In this document: positions 45,740-58,556 of the stretch, piece by piece
Numbering within the stretch: position 1 is the stretch's first letter
How the letters are laid out: each line of letters begins with the position of its first letter
Origin: Zea mays
Taxonomy: Eukaryota > Streptophyta > Magnoliopsida > Poales > Poaceae
Assembly: GCF_902167145.1 (NCBI RefSeq)
Contig: NC_050105.1
Location: 117,321,898-117,385,897 of the forward strand
DNA length: 64,000 nucleotides
Direction: 5' to 3'
Program-made: the position numbers and the translations under genes
Notes under the pieces: model-generated
The model's database searches: none
Seen by the model: only the letters and a program-made list of their open reading frames with translations
Told to the model about the DNA's origin: nothing

Positions 45740-46582
45740 GTTTGTGTTGAATACTTATGTCTGTGTGTTTGAAGACTTTAAAACTTGTGTTAGTCACTTA
45801 TGTTTGTGTTGGATACTTATGTCAGAGATTGAGACGTATGAGACATGTTTGTGTTGGGATTGAAATGTTGAACACTTATGTTTGTGATGTATATTTATGT
45901 TTGTGTTGGCTATTTATGTTTGTGATGATATCTGTGATGTATATATGTGATATATATGTGATATCTTTTGTTTGTGTGGATGGAATACAAAAAACAAATA
46001 AAAAAGGTGCATACTGATCACTTTGCCGAGTGTTGCACTCGGCAAAGAGGCGCTTTGCCGAGTGTCCAGGCCATAACACTCGGCAAAGAACCAAGACCTG
46101 GGCACCGGCATAGGTTCTTTGCCGAGTGTAATGTCACTGACACTCGGCAAAGAAGCACGCTTTGCCGAGTACCAGACCTAGCACTCGGCAAAGAACCTGA
46201 CATGGGGACCCTCCCTGACGGGTTCTTTACCGAGTGTCTTAGGTGGCACTCGGCAAAGATGGATCCTTTGCCGAGTGTTGTCGGGCAAACACTCGGCAAA
46301 GATAACTACTTTGCCGAGTGTCCCTAGGGACACTCGGCAAAGCCACCGTCTCCATCACCCGGCGCCGTAACGGCTGCTTTTCTTTGCCGAGTGCTCTCTG
46401 GCACTCGGCAAACCTCTTTGCCGAGTGCCCGAGAAAAAACACTCGGCAAAGAAGGCTTTGCCGATGCACTGTGTGCCGAGCCTTCTTTGCCGAGTGCGAC
46501 ACTCGACAAAGGCTTTGCCGAGTGTTTTTGCGGCTTTGCCGAGTGCTTCGGGCACTCGGCAAAGCCTGCGAATCCGGTAGTG

Positions 46583-47725
46583 CCTCCTCATTCCTCTAGG
46601 CATGTATAACTCCATTTAACAGTAGTGAGGTTAAAGGGAGCCTGGTCAAAAATCAAAAGCATATTGTATTCTTTATATCCTACTATAAGCATGCAGTCAT
46701 GGGGTCACCAACTCTATAGGAGCTCCATTGGTTATCTCTGTTAACCATTGTAGTTAACCATTGTACGGAGCCCGGATAGGTGCCTAGGGTTGCCGCGTTG
46801 TCATTTAACATGTGGTCTCTAGGGTGCAATTGGAGAAAAATATAAGAGACGGACTCTTCACAATTTAGAGCTGCATCATGCAAACTCTTAGATGTCTCTT
46901 ATACTTATAAAACCAATCAATCTAGAGTCTTTAGGTTGTACATACCATAGGAATTTTTTGGAACGCATGAATAGAATAAACACATGAATAGGATATGAAT
47001 GCACGCTAGCTACGTCGAAGTTGTTCATATATCAGTCGAATTTTCAATGACGAAATATAAAACCGTGCAACAGACACCCTCTATCTATCTAGTATGGTTT
47101 TTGGTGGCTAATAAGTAGTACTGGTTTCACTTTTCTGATCTAAAATAAATAATGTATAAATTTTAGATAGTAAATAAAATTTTATTATTTCTATATAATC
47201 TAAAAACACCTTAGAAATCAACAATAGGGCCAAATTGGTCCGGTCAGACTATATATCACGCAAGTTGAGGTTTGAAACAAAATATACTTCATTATTTTAT
47301 TCGGCTACACATATGGGTGGTAATAAGCTCTAGATTTTACACTAAAAAATTTAAGAATCAAATGACTCTATTTTTTATTTATTTTTTGAACTAAAATTAA
47401 TTAAAGAGATCTAATTTTTTCTAAGAAACATTTGGATCGTAATCCATTATCACCCTAGCTACACAACAGCCTTTGGTCTGAAATGTCATTTCTTCGGCAT
47501 AACGTATGTATATGTCGCTACTGTTGGTAGGAGGCATGCAGGCATCAAAATTTACGTAAATTCTACCTTTGTTGAAAAGATTTGTCCCTTATCATTATCA
47601 TTATAACATGGCTAGTGGCGGATCTATAAATAGACCAAAGGAAAGGCTAATTTTCTAGTGATAAGTGGCGAAAGCAGCACAAGTTGGCAGGAGGACTTAT
47701 TTTTCTATTTTCTTCTTCCTTCTAT
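46583..47725. other. Intergenic AT-rich DNA between CACTA elements
   Basis: Bases 46583-46650 may be the right half of the MITE split by the outer CACTA element (AACAGTAGTGAGGTTAAAGGG). The remainder has no gene or clear repeat. Confidence 0.4.
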
Positions 47726-49185
47726 CACTACCAAACTCGTGTTAAAGGCCATTTTACACTTGGCAAAAAACACTCGACAAATATTTTATCGGTAAAGAGT
47801 TGTTTGCCAAGTACGACTTTGCCGACTGTCGAAAAACACTCGGCAAAAAAAAGCAATCGGCAAATTAAAAATCACAAAAAACCCAAAAACAACAAAATAT
47901 TTTTTAAAAGTAGAGGAACACCTCCCCAACCACCATCATTGTCCTACACATAGCTCTATCATTTTTACCATTTTTTAAATCAAAATTCAAAACATTTTTT
48001 AAAATTAGAGGAACACCTCCCAAACCATCGCCATTGCCCTACACATCGCGGCCCTACAATTTTTATCATTTTTTGAATCAAAATTTACGTATTTTGTGAA
48101 TGTGAGATTCGAATTTGCAACCTCTCACACGCGTATAACCTCCTCTACCACTATACTACTACACCAATGACGTTTTCATTCCTCATATATGATAACAAAC
48201 CGAAATTAATTTGATTATTTGAGGCACTAAATAAATTCAATTGAAAATGTTATCAACTATAAAGTTGCATAAATTTTCAAAATCTACAACTTCTATTCTG
48301 ATAGTTTCTACATCCGAGGCCGTTTACAAAATTTGAATTTCAAATTTGAAAACTTCACACAAATTTTTCTATAGCAAGATGATTTCAAATAAAAAATTGT
48401 CAATTATAAAGTTTCATTACATTCCAAGACCTACAACTTTTATTTTGGTGGTTTTTCCATCTGAGATAGTTTGAAAAATTCATTTTTTTAAATTCAAACA
48501 TAGTGTTGCATGACAAGATGATTTCAAACAAAAACATTGTCAACTACAAAGTTTCATAACTCTTCAAGACCTATAACTTTCATGTTAGTGGTTTTTCCTT
48601 TCGAGGTCGTTTTCAAAATTCAAATTTTATATTTTTTTAAATTCAGACGTAGTTTTCGTTACAAGATGACTTCAAATGAAAAAGTTGCCAACTACAAAAT
48701 TCTATAACTTCTCAAGATCTACAACGTTTATTTTGGTTGTTTGGTCATTTGTTCATCTCATATGATGGTTCTAACGTTATTCACAAATCTTATATCTCTC
48801 TCTTGTAATTTCATAAACTACGAGAGATATAGGTTTTATGAACAAATTTACTTTTATTTTGTCATATGAAGAAGTGATAAAAATATAAATTGTACATCTT
48901 GATGAGTTATACAATTTTTTAGTTGAAAACTTTTTCATTTGGATTAATTTACTACTTCAAAATATGATTTTTAAATTATCTTTGTCTAGTGTTGAAAAAA
49001 CACTCGGCAAAGAAGCTTCTTTGCCGAGTGTTAAAAATAAAACACTCGGCAACTCTTTGCCAAGTGTTTTATTTTACCAAGCGTTTTTTGTTTTGCACTC
49101 GGCAAAAAACTTCTTTACCGAGTGTCTGAAAGAAAACACTTGGTAAATTATTTGGCACTCGACAAACAGTCGAATTATGGTAGTG
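47726..49185. mobile_element. Older non-autonomous CACTA element, inverted relative of 42172-43690
   Basis: It starts CACTACCAAACTCG and ends CGAATTATGGTAGTG; flanks are TAT and TAC, a decayed 3-bp duplication. Subterminal repeats are degraded (CACTCGGCAAA, CTTTGCCAAGTG). The interior matches 42480-43360 in reverse orientation, including CTCTCGTAGTTTATGAA and the tRNA-like module. Confidence 0.8.
48102..48166 (-). other. tRNA-like module in the older CACTA element
   Basis: On the minus strand it reads TAGTGGTAGAGGAGG, then TTCGAATCTCAC, parallel to 43289-43355. One side of the T stem has decayed (GCAAA against CTCAC). Confidence 0.45.
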
Positions 49186-50400
49186 TACCTTCTCATCTAT
49201 TCTCCACCTATTTCTCTAACGGAGTTGGGGCTCATTTTTCTTTGTTTTTCTTCCTCCTCCTCTTTATTCCACATATATATCCAACTGTGGCAGACGCAGG
49301 ACAAGAATTCATGGGAGGCAAAAAAACTAGATGATAAAAATCAAGCAAGACCTAAAAAACTAGTGTTGAATAGAATTTAAGTTTCATATATTCATATCAA
49401 GACACGATACAGGTTCAAAGAAAGAAACTTTATGAATAAAAGAAACAAACATACCGCTAAGATTTTAACGCTATGTTTTGACGACTGAGGTAGCAATCTA
49501 ATCTAAATATTCACCTCAATCTATTAATAATCAATCCAATTATCCAAATATCCAATAAAATATTATTGCTATTGGGCTACTGGCGTACTGCATATCGAGG
49601 CCGCACCGAGAAGACCGAAGGAGTGGGATAAGGCGTCGACACGTCGTCGACGGCTAGCCAAGTGCGTGATCGCCCTAGTCAAGGGCTCGGGGCAGCGCAT
49701 CACGAGGGGCATTTTGCGGACGACATCTGCTCCTGTTGGGTCGAGGGCTCACCGGCTTAGTCGGCTGCTCCTGCTAGCGCCACCGCTACAGGAAGGGCTC
49801 GGGCCTCAGGCGTCCGCGCCACCGCGACAGGGACAAGGAGGGAGCGGCGTACGGTCATATGTGAAGGAGGAAACAGTCAAGCAGCGGAGGCAGGTAGCGG
49901 CGTGCGTTAGCGTGAAGGGTAAGAGAAGGATGTTGTTGGCCAGTCAGACCAGTCTAGAGGCCTACACAACCATGTTTTGGCCCATGAAAAGTTTAATTTT
50001 CTTATAATTAATAGTAAATGTAATATATATATATATATAGTTATAAAAATTGAGGGGCATGGCCCCCACTTTGCCCCCCTTAGGTCCGTCCCTGATATCC
50101 AATGGAGTTTCATGGATGTAGGGGGCTAGAGTCCCGAGCCCCCCTTCAGGACTCCCCTTCAGATCTGCTCTGAACGTGGTCATTATTTTGCATAATCTTG
50201 AATGAAGTGTCTGTCTTGTACGATGATGTTATAGTGCATATACAAATGATTTTGATCAAATAAAACAATATGATACTTGTTACGACATGTTTTTCTACTT
50301 TTCTAACTACTACTAGTTAATTGTTATATATGTCGATTGCTTTTTGCATGTGGTGAAAATGGGCATGTATACCATGTTGAAGTGAACTATACTAATTATA
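49186..50400. other. Intergenic DNA, no gene recognised
   Basis: A (TA)n tract at 50021-50038. A patch at 50040-50150 with GGGGCATGGCCCCC and repeated CCCCCTTCAGG looks transposon-derived. A GC-rich stretch at 49600-49920 has a 113-codon open frame without recognisable similarity. Confidence 0.45.
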
Positions 50401-53400
50401 TCTGAAGTGTCGTAAAATACGATCATAGGAGGTTGTGGGGAGGTAATAAAATTATTTATTCAAAATAATTTAGTTTGGATTTCAACTGGCCTCGATAATC
50501 CTCCGAAAACCAAAATAGCCAACACACAAGAAACACATGTAATAATATGTGACAAGATATGTCAAAAACAATGCAAGAAACATAGCAGAACAAACAGGAG
50601 GTGTTACCTTTTTACGCGACACTGATGTGTCATGACAGTGTTACACTATGACACAGAAATGACACACCTGCTCGTGGAAATGTCACACGGTCTAGTTGAG
50701 CTCTTGAAAGGGGATCCTTAGGGACGACATGGAGTGTATCACGTGGGTTCCTAATATGGTTAGGTTTTGGAGTTTCACACTTCTTTCTGAGGTGGGGCTT
50801 TTGGAGGTTCCTCAAACACTCCATCTTTGGTGTTCGGCACAATAGGTTTTTTAGTCAATTTGGGAGTAGTGGAGGGTTTCACACTTGGTTTCAAGCAACT
50901 ATACTCACCAACCTTGCCATAAAGCTTATCACTCCTAGTACCTACAACAAAGTCTACACTTGGTCCACTAGTTCCTTGCTTGAACTGGTTCACTATCATG
51001 CTCAACTATGGTTCACTAGAAGGCACCCAACGCAAGATGGTCCAAGGGTATGTGTTTTCCTCCTTGTATTTCATCTTGTCAAGTTAGTAGGACCAGTCTC
51101 TAGCACTAATCCCTCACAAAGTGCACACTTGGTAGTAGATATAGTATCTGAGCTAGCTTTCTCAAACAAAGATATCCTAGCATTCTTCTTTGCTAGCTCA
51201 AACTACAAAGCAAGACATGACTTACAAGCACCCAACGAACTAGGCTTAGACTTAACCTTATCATACACATCAAGCAAAAAGGCATACTTGGTTTGTAGGG
51301 TGGCTATGTTTGACATGTGCACCATGCAACTATCATGCCTCGTCCCATTGGTCACTATCGATGCCCTAATAAACTCAAGTTCTCTAAGCGCAGTCTCTAA
51401 TTCATTCCTCTCACAAAAACATGCTTAAACAATTTGTCCTAGCTAAGAAAAGTGGAATTCAAAGTGGCAATCTCATCAGTGAAAAGTGATATCTTGGGGT
51501 CAGAGTCATCCTCGCTCTCATAGTCATAGCCATTCCCGCTTGTCATCTTGTTATCCACTGTCATGGTGTAGAGTCCTCCCTTAGCAATGTCAACAAAGAA
51601 GTAGATTCCATTTAGCTTATCCTTCACCTTACTCTAAGCCTCGTCGTTTCTCTAGGAAGTGGTGCCACCATCGCATGAGTCATCATTGAGGTCACTAAGG
51701 AAGGCGAAGAAAGCACATTCCTGAGCCTTGGCCTTTTAGTGATATTTCTTCTTGAGTGTTTCCTTGTCAAACCTCCCCTAGACTTGTGCTTATCAGAGGT
51801 GTACTCCTGTGTTCTCTTGTGCTTGCCAAATTCATGCTTACCATTCATCTTGGTATAACTGGCGATGAAGTCGTTGGGATCTCTATAGTTGAAGCACCCC
51901 TTCTTTTTCCCACCCTAATTTTGATTTTGAGGTTGTTGTGAAACCTCATGAACTTGCTAGTGACCATGGCAAGCTCGTTGTCACCAAGCACCTCAACTTG
52001 CACCTATATGATGGAAACAAAAGAATGCAAAACAAACAAAGTAGGTGAGGAGTTATCCAAAGACCCACCTAGTCCAAAGAAAAGGGCCATTGTTAGTGCA
52101 GAATTATTCTCAAAATTGAGCCTAGTCTAGTCTTCATCTAAGTGGACTTGAGCATGTTGAATATCTCATCTGTGGTGAGGGTCTCAAAGTTGGCATGTCC
52201 AATGATGGTCAATATCTTCACCTCCCAAACCATCTGATTTAGGGCATATATCAGCTTGAGAGGATTCTCATAATCAACATAGGGTATCAACAATTTTTGC
52301 TCGCATCTCGTTCATGATGGCCTAGAAGCGAGAAAACATCAAGTTAACAAACTCTCGGTCGACTGAAAAAAGTTCTCATACTCATATCGATGCATCTTAG
52401 AGTTTGGTTTTTACATGAGGATCCCTCATGGTATTTCTTGAGGGTCGACCAAATCTCATGAGCCATATTGAGATGAGACACCCACTCATACTCAAAAATT
52501 AAGAGGCAAGCAAAAAAGCGTTTGGGGCCTTACTGCCAGCGTCGTGTTGGTTAATTTAATCATGACCAATACAAGTGCCTAAGGTCACATAGTCCATGTC
52601 CAACCAAATCTCACAAAAATTTAGATTTATGCTCTAGAAATACATGGACATTTGTATCTTCTAATATGAGTAGTTGGATCCATCAAAAAGTGGTGGTTTA
52701 CCACTATCGCACTCCATGTTGTCCTTGAAGATCATGAACCATTTAAGGTGGATTGATCCTTAACCTGATTTAATACCAATTGAAAGGGTCATGTAAAGTG
52801 AATAGATTGGGTAAATATGAGAGCCAATATTTTTTAGTTCAACATGATTTTGTCTTGGATCCCAAATAATTCGAGAACCCTCCAAAAACCAAAAGAGCCA
52901 ACACTCACATGAGCAACACACATGTCAACTAGTGATAAGGTGTGCTTAAAATAGTGAAAGAAACATAGCAAAAGAAACTATGAAGTACAAAAATGTAGCA
53001 ACAATCAGTGTCGCATGACATGTGTACAACAACCCGAACAAAAGAAAAAGGCAAAACTAGATCAAACGTTTCTAATGCATTGTCCAATTGAGCTAGAATT
53101 TTCAACACACATTTCTAATGCATCCATAAAAATTTGAAGTCCAAAGATAAGGAGACTCTAGGAATCGAAGAAACAACATTTTTTGTTTGGGGTTTTCTAA
53201 AAAATGTTCAAAATAATGAATTGTCCTGCTCGAGTTGAATCTACCAAAATCACTTACTAGGAGTAATTCTTAGACATGATTGCACATTTTGATCTAATCC
53301 AAAAGTTGCCAAGAGCTTAGATATGAAAGATCCAACAAAAGAACTAAGAATGGAGACTGAAAGAGAAAGAAACAATAAGTGTAATTCAAATCAAATGCAA

Positions 53401-53881
53401 AATTAAGAGCACCAAATTTCAAAACAAAGATTCCTTTGATTCAAACCTAGTAGAGGGAAGACACTTTGCTAGAGTTTCATAAATGATAATATTATAAATT
53501 TCAGATCTAAATCTTTGGATCCCACTCAACATAAAAAATAGAGGAAGAGAAAAACTAAACTTGAAGATGGAAAACTCAAATGCTACAGAGAGAATGGTTT
53601 GGGGATTTCATTTATAAAGCCACTAGATATTTTAGGCTAAGCCACGTAAACCCATGGGCAAAATGGTCAATCATGAGATCTTTGCATATGACGGGCACAT
53701 GCTTTTCATGACTTTGCTTTATCTTGATGCAAGCTTTACAATAACACCATGTGTCGTTTCTAGTTCCTACAAGAATTTCATTAGGTTTTGAGTCCAAAAC
53801 CAAGGTTCATCCCTCGAAAGTTTTGAGGCCCAAACCACTCTAGAGTAAACTATCCTCTACACTCGCTCCGTAATCTCAACA
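50400..53881 (-). mobile_element. Decayed Ty1/copia element
   Basis: A minus-strand LTR is proposed at 52778-53881, ending in TTTCA next to a primer-site-like TTGGTATTAAATCAGG (about 52761-52776, minus strand). Gag-like fragments lie at 50780-51850 (for example KHKSRGGLTRKHSRRN, MTSGNGYDYESEDD, FEEPPKAPP), all broken. A diverged second LTR copy is suggested at about 50440-50600 by shared CCAAAATAGCCAACAC-type phrases. No intact domain remains. It lies directly upstream of the SMXL gene. Confidence 0.55.
52778..53881 (-). repeat. Probable LTR of the decayed copia element
   Basis: On the minus strand it begins TGTTGAGATTACGGAGC and ends CATGACCCTTTCA. A TATA-like TTTATAAATG at about 53609-53618 is on the minus strand. 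The boundaries rest on terminal TG/CA and the adjacent primer-site motif; the target duplication was not confirmed. Confidence 0.5.
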
Positions 53882-55116
53882 TGTGCCACTGCCAGTCCCT
53901 GACTGCCCGATCACCAAGTCCTTTAGTTCCTCTACTTAACTTATATAACTATAGTGTTGACTTGGTCAAAGCACACTACTCCTTCATGTACTCTTGCATC
54001 AGTCCATGTCTCTGGATGTCAATCACCATGGTAAGTTTTCTGGCTTCTCAAGTCACTTACTCCAAACCCCGCCCTCCATTCTTCATCGCTCTCAGTCCAT
54101 GGACACGAACCAACTTTACTTTCACATTTGTCGTCGATTGTCTATGACTTCTAATCCTGCGCATCACAGGCTAAGAGACATGTTTCACACACCATAACTC
54201 ACACTAAGACTAATCAACACTAAAGCAAAATCGATTTTCTTGATAATCACTCATAACACTTGAAGACCACGCACACATCCTTAATACTTTTAAACACCAA
54301 TGTTACTTTTATATGAATAGCCACAGAACTAAGGCTATATTCAGCAGCTTATTCATCTTTATATCTTATTTTGAAGTTTACTCTGTAAGCAGTGCAGTCG
54401 TCTACCGTCATATACACAATCGGTTGGCCATAACCTCATCTTTGTATCTCATTTTGAAGTTTACTCTGTAAGCAGTGCAGTAGTCTACCATCATATACAC
54501 AATCTATTGGCCATAGCCTAAAAAATTAGATTAATATCAGCGAGCAGTGATCCAATGGTCAATGCACATTTGTCACCGGCCGGTTCGAATCCTTCCAGAT
54601 CATCAGGTTCGAAATTTCATGTTCGCCTTTGCTCGCTTTGATGCATTCCTGCATAAATTTTAGACCTCAGCCTCTCACGGGGTCATTCTTTAGAGGTAGC
54701 TGATCACATACAAAATCTGGTCGTAAAGATACGCAATACTACTGTGTACATCCGTATGATCTGCTTTCTCATGGTCATTGAACTAGAGTGAGAGCTAGGT
54801 ATGGAGGAGAGAGATAGTGAGAGAGAGAGAGGAGGGAAAGCTAAGGCGCCTTTGTATCTGCTTTGTCAGCACATGCATTCTACCTCTACCCACTTTGTCT
54901 TTCCCACCACAAAATCCACTTTGGATCTGAAAAAAAAAACTAATAGTATACCCAGCCAGCAGCAGACCTCTCTAACAAGAAAAGCACAAACCCAAACACC
55001 CAAATAATCATCTATCCTTCACCTCAAGACATCACTGCCGGCCCTGCAGCTCAAAAGATGAGCAACACTCACCAACATACAAAGCAGCAGCCACCTGCAG
55101 CTACAGTGATCGACCC
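53882..55116. other. Upstream region of the SMXL gene
   Basis: It includes an 83-bp tandem duplication (54354-54519) and GA-rich sequence at 54801-54840. A 68-codon frame at 54801-55007 would be an upstream ORF only if transcription starts before it. Confidence 0.5.
54354..54519. repeat. 83-bp tandem duplication
   Basis: Units 54354-54436 and 54437-54519 differ at only a few positions. Both contain TTTTGAAGTTTACTCTG, AAGCAGTGCAGT and ATATACACAATC. Confidence 0.9.
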
Positions 55117-55120
55117 CCTC

Positions 55121-55127
55121 TATATCT
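55121..55127 (+). promoter_or_regulatory. Candidate TATA box of the SMXL gene
   Basis: TATATCT in a CCCCCTCTATATCTACG context, 143 bp before the ATG. A start near 55150 would give a leader of about 120 nt with no upstream ATG. Confidence 0.35.
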
Positions 55128-55269
55128 ACGCACACATCTCCCTGATCTCGTCTTCAGTTCAGCCTCGCAACTGCCACCGGATCTTTCAGCACTGACTGCC
55201 GTCGTTGCTGCATCAAATCTGTCTTGGCAGGTGTAGCTACCAGCTAGCTATAGGTGGCTCGCTGGAGAG

Positions 55270-58200
55270 ATGAGGGCCGGGGGGTGCACGGTGCAGCAGT
55301 CGCTGACGGCGGAGGCCGCGGCGGTGGTGAAGCAGGCGGTGAGCCTTGCGCGGCGGCGCGGGAACGCGCAGGTGACGCCGCTACACGTGGCGAGCGCGAT
55401 GCTAGCGGCGCCCACGGGGTTGCTGCGCGCGGCGTGCCTCCGCTCGCACTCCCACCCGCTGCAGTGCAAGGCGCTGGAGCTGTGCTTCAACGTGGCGCTG
55501 AACCGCCTCCCCGCGTCGGCCGCGGTCGCCTCGTCGCCGCTGCTCGGCGGGCACGGCCACCACCACCACCACCACTACTACCCGCCGTCCCTGTCCAACG
55601 CGCTCGTGGCGGCGTTCAAGCGCGCGCAGGCGCACCAGCGGCGCGGGTCCGTGGAGAGCCAGCAGCAGCCGGTGCTCGCCGTCAAGATCGAGCTGGAGCA
55701 GCTCGTGGTGTCCATCCTCGACGACCCCAGCGTCAGCCGCGTGATGCGCGAGGCTGGCTTCTCCAGCACCCAGGTGAAGGCCAACGTGGAGCAGGCCGTG
55801 TGCAGCAGCACCACCACAACAAGCACCGCGGCCGCGGCCACCGCTCCCAGCAAAAACCCTAATCCTAGCAGCTCTGCTGCCACCGCAAGCCCACCTCAGG
55901 AAGCCGCCAAAGGCAACAAGCTGCCGCTCCACCAAGCGCGCGACGAGGACGTCGCCGCCGTCCTGGACTGCCTGGCCTCGCGGAGCAAGAGGAGGGTGGT
56001 CGTCATCGCGGAGAGCGCGGCGGCGGCCGAGGCCACGGCGCATGCGGCCATGGACAAGATCAAGAGCGCCGAGGCGAAGCACGACGCGCTGCGAGGCGCG
56101 CAGGTCGTCAGCGTCCGCGTGTCGTCGTTCCGCGAGATGGCGAGGGAGGAGACCGAGCGGCGGCTTGGCGAGCTGCGGTGCCTCGTCAGGGGCAGGAGGG
56201 GGCAGGTCGTCGTGCTCGTCGTGGAGGACCTCAAGTGGGCGGCCGAGTTCTGGGCGGGTCACGTCGTCCAGAGCGGGAGGAGAGGGTACTACTACTGCTC
56301 CGTCGAGCACGTCGTCACCGAGCTGCGCGCCCTGGCGAGCGGCGGCGGCGGCAGCCTGTGCTGGCTCCTCGGGTTCGGGACGTACCAGGCCTACACGAGG
56401 TGTCGGGTGGGGCAGCCGTCGCTGGAGAGCCTGTGGGAGCTCCAGACGCTCACCGTGCCCGCCGGCAGCCTCGCGCTGAGCCTCAACTGCGCCTTCGACG
56501 ACAGGTGAATCCCATTCGCAATCTTTTTATTTGCGATGCAAAGCTGTTAGATTTATTTTCCGGTTCAGAAATGTCACGTCAGATGAACGAACTGACTCGA
56601 AACGAAATGTCACTAACAAATCGTAGTAACTGAAGTAACTGAGCAGCTAGGACGAGGAGTAGCAACTACGTGCTCTGCCCTTTTCCCTACCATGACTCCA
56701 TGAGTGTGACTGTGTGAGTGAAAGCTTGCAGCTTTTGCGTGCTTTTCTGGACAGCTTTAGCTAGCTCGCTCGCTCGTCGCCTTCACATTCCCTCTTCTAC
56801 TGCACTCCCCTTGGGTTGGGTTCAAAATTGTATACAAGCCAGGCATATATTGCCTTCACTTTGCTTACTATATTGTCAGCTCTATGGTTTTACCGATACC
56901 AAAAAAAAAGAAGAAACTGGTTTATTACTATAGCCAAAAAGTACAAAACTCCAAAGGCAATGCGTGTGGTACTGGACGTACACCGGCAAAGCTAGCATAT
57001 CAGCTAGCTGATTCTATGGATATGTGGAGTCGTGGAATGACACTGGAATCTTATTCCGTCCCGTTTGTTCTTTCTGCCGCAGTGCTCTAGGTCTAGGCAC
57101 GGTCAATCAGTCCATGAAAGCGGGCTCATCTGACACGGATGGGAACGGACCAGCGTCTTGCTGGCCGCTTTTGGCCGGCAGCAAGCTGATCTCCAGATGC
57201 TGCGGCGGCGACTGCTCCGCCGCGAGGATCGAGACGACGAAGGCGGCGCTGCCTCGGACGCCGTTCGTCTCGTCGTCCAGCCTCCCTTCCTGGCTCCAGC
57301 ATTGCCGTGATCATCAGGTAATACAGAAGTGTTCGCTCACATTGCATGATTATATTTAATCCCTTCTCCAACAACCAAACTAAATTACTACGTCAGACTT
57401 CTTACAATCTTCCCATCCTAACTGACGACGCACACAGGAGCCCGCTACCCATCTTACGGATGATCTCGGCAAGACATGGAGCTCCATCTGCAGCAGCAGC
57501 AGGCCGTCACAGCGAACGACGACGCTGCATTTCTCGGCGCCGGTGTCTCCGGCCTCCTCCATCTCTTCCTACGAGCACGGCGGCGGCCAGTCGCAGCAGC
57601 CTCGCCACTCGTGGCTCCTCGCCGGCCTCGACGCCGCGCACCACCCGTGGAGACCCAAGCGCGAGGCCAGCATCAGGTCCCACGACTCCGGCGCCTCCAA
57701 CGGCTCCGTGGAGGTGGAGTGCCGCGCCAGGTTCAAGGAGCTCAACGCCGAGAACCTCAAGCTGCTCTGCGGCGCGCTGGAGAAGGAGGTGCCGTGGCAG
57801 AAGGAGATCGTCCCCGAGGTCGCGAGCGCCGTCCTGCAGTGCCGGTCGGGGATCGCCAAGAGGCGCGACAAGTCCAGGTCGGCGGACGCCAAGGAGGAGA
57901 CGTGGATGCTCTTCCTCGGAGGCGACGCCGACGGCAAGGAGAGGGTTGCGAGGGAGCTCGCCAGGCTCGTGTTCGGGTTACGCAGCAGCTTTTTGTCCAT
58001 CAGGCCTGGCGGTGTCGTCTCCGCCTCGTCGCCACCGCCGGCCTCGTCAGGCTCCTCCGAGGGGCACAGGAGTAGTAAGCGCCCACGGATGCCGGAGGAG
58101 GAGCCGGCGGCCTACTACCTAGAGCGGTTGCACGAGGCTGTCTCCGAAAACCCACACCGGGTCATATTCATGGAGGACGTCGAGCGGGCTGACCGGGACT

Positions 58201-58556
58201 GCCAGCTCCGCATCAAGGAGGCGATCGAGAGCGGGGTGGTGCGGAACCATGCTGGTCAAGAGGTCGGCGTGGGCGACGCCATCGTCATCCTCAGCTGCGA
58301 GAGCTTTGGCGACAGCAGGTCTAGTAGAGCTTGCTCGCCGCCGAGCAAGAAGGTGAAGGTAGAGATGGAGGAGGCCAAGGAGGAGCGCGCAGGTGACCAT
58401 GAACACAACCAAGATGGTGTTTCCAAGCCGTCTCCATCTTGCATAGATTTGAACGTGGACATGGAGAGTGATCAGGCGGACGAGCCAAGTCTCGGTGATC
58501 AGTGTCTGCTCACGGCCGTCGACAGGGCCCTATTCTTCAGAAGACAGGACAACTAG
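55270..58556 (+). CDS. SMXL3/4/5-like: SMAX1-LIKE protein, SMXL3/4/5 type (class I Clp ATPase-like)
   Basis: Three exons: 55270-56504, 57083-57317 and 57438-58556, with GT/AG borders (ACAG|GTGAA, CCGCAG|TGC, ATCAG|GTAA, CACAG|GAG), giving 862 residues. The N-terminal Clp-N double repeat (about 1-175) starts MRAGGCTVQQSLTAEAAAVV and has VTPLHVASAML and DDPSVSRVMREAGFSS. A degenerate first NTPase region follows at about 225-400. The second has LFLGGDADGKERVARELA (about 648-665) where a Walker A would be, and HRVIFMEDVERADRDCQ (730-746). An EAR motif, DLNVD, is at 827-831. The RGKT degron expected before VIFMEDVE in SMAX1/D53 proteins is absent. SMXLs are nuclear repressors acting with TOPLESS; the SMXL3/4/5 clade promotes phloem formation and is not degraded through MAX2. 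The sequence has no frame breaks. Confidence 0.93.

Larger units (their letters stand above)
41928..46582 (+). mobile_element. CACTA (En/Spm-like) element, outer (TSD CCT)
   Basis: It begins CACTACCGGAATCCG and ends CGAATCCGGTAGTG, with CCT at 41925-41927 and 46583-46585. The subterminal regions (41940-42170 and 46018-46580) are dense in CTTTGCCGAGTG and its reverse complement, the likely transposase-binding repeats. The middle has TnpA-like exons on the plus strand but no TnpD/TNP2 transposase, so this copy is non-autonomous. A second CACTA element is nested in the left subterminal region. Confidence 0.92.

Noticed and set aside
54555..54605. Possible tRNA gene (GGTTCGAATCC box B-like)
   Set aside because: The flanking bases do not form a T stem and no acceptor stem is visible.
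54801..55007. 68-codon upstream ORF before SMXL
   Set aside because: Repetitive GA-derived start; the better TATA candidate lies downstream of it.
55402..56310. 302-codon minus-strand ORF antisense to SMXL exon 1
   Set aside because: Shadow of a GC-rich coding exon; low-complexity composition and no independent promoter.
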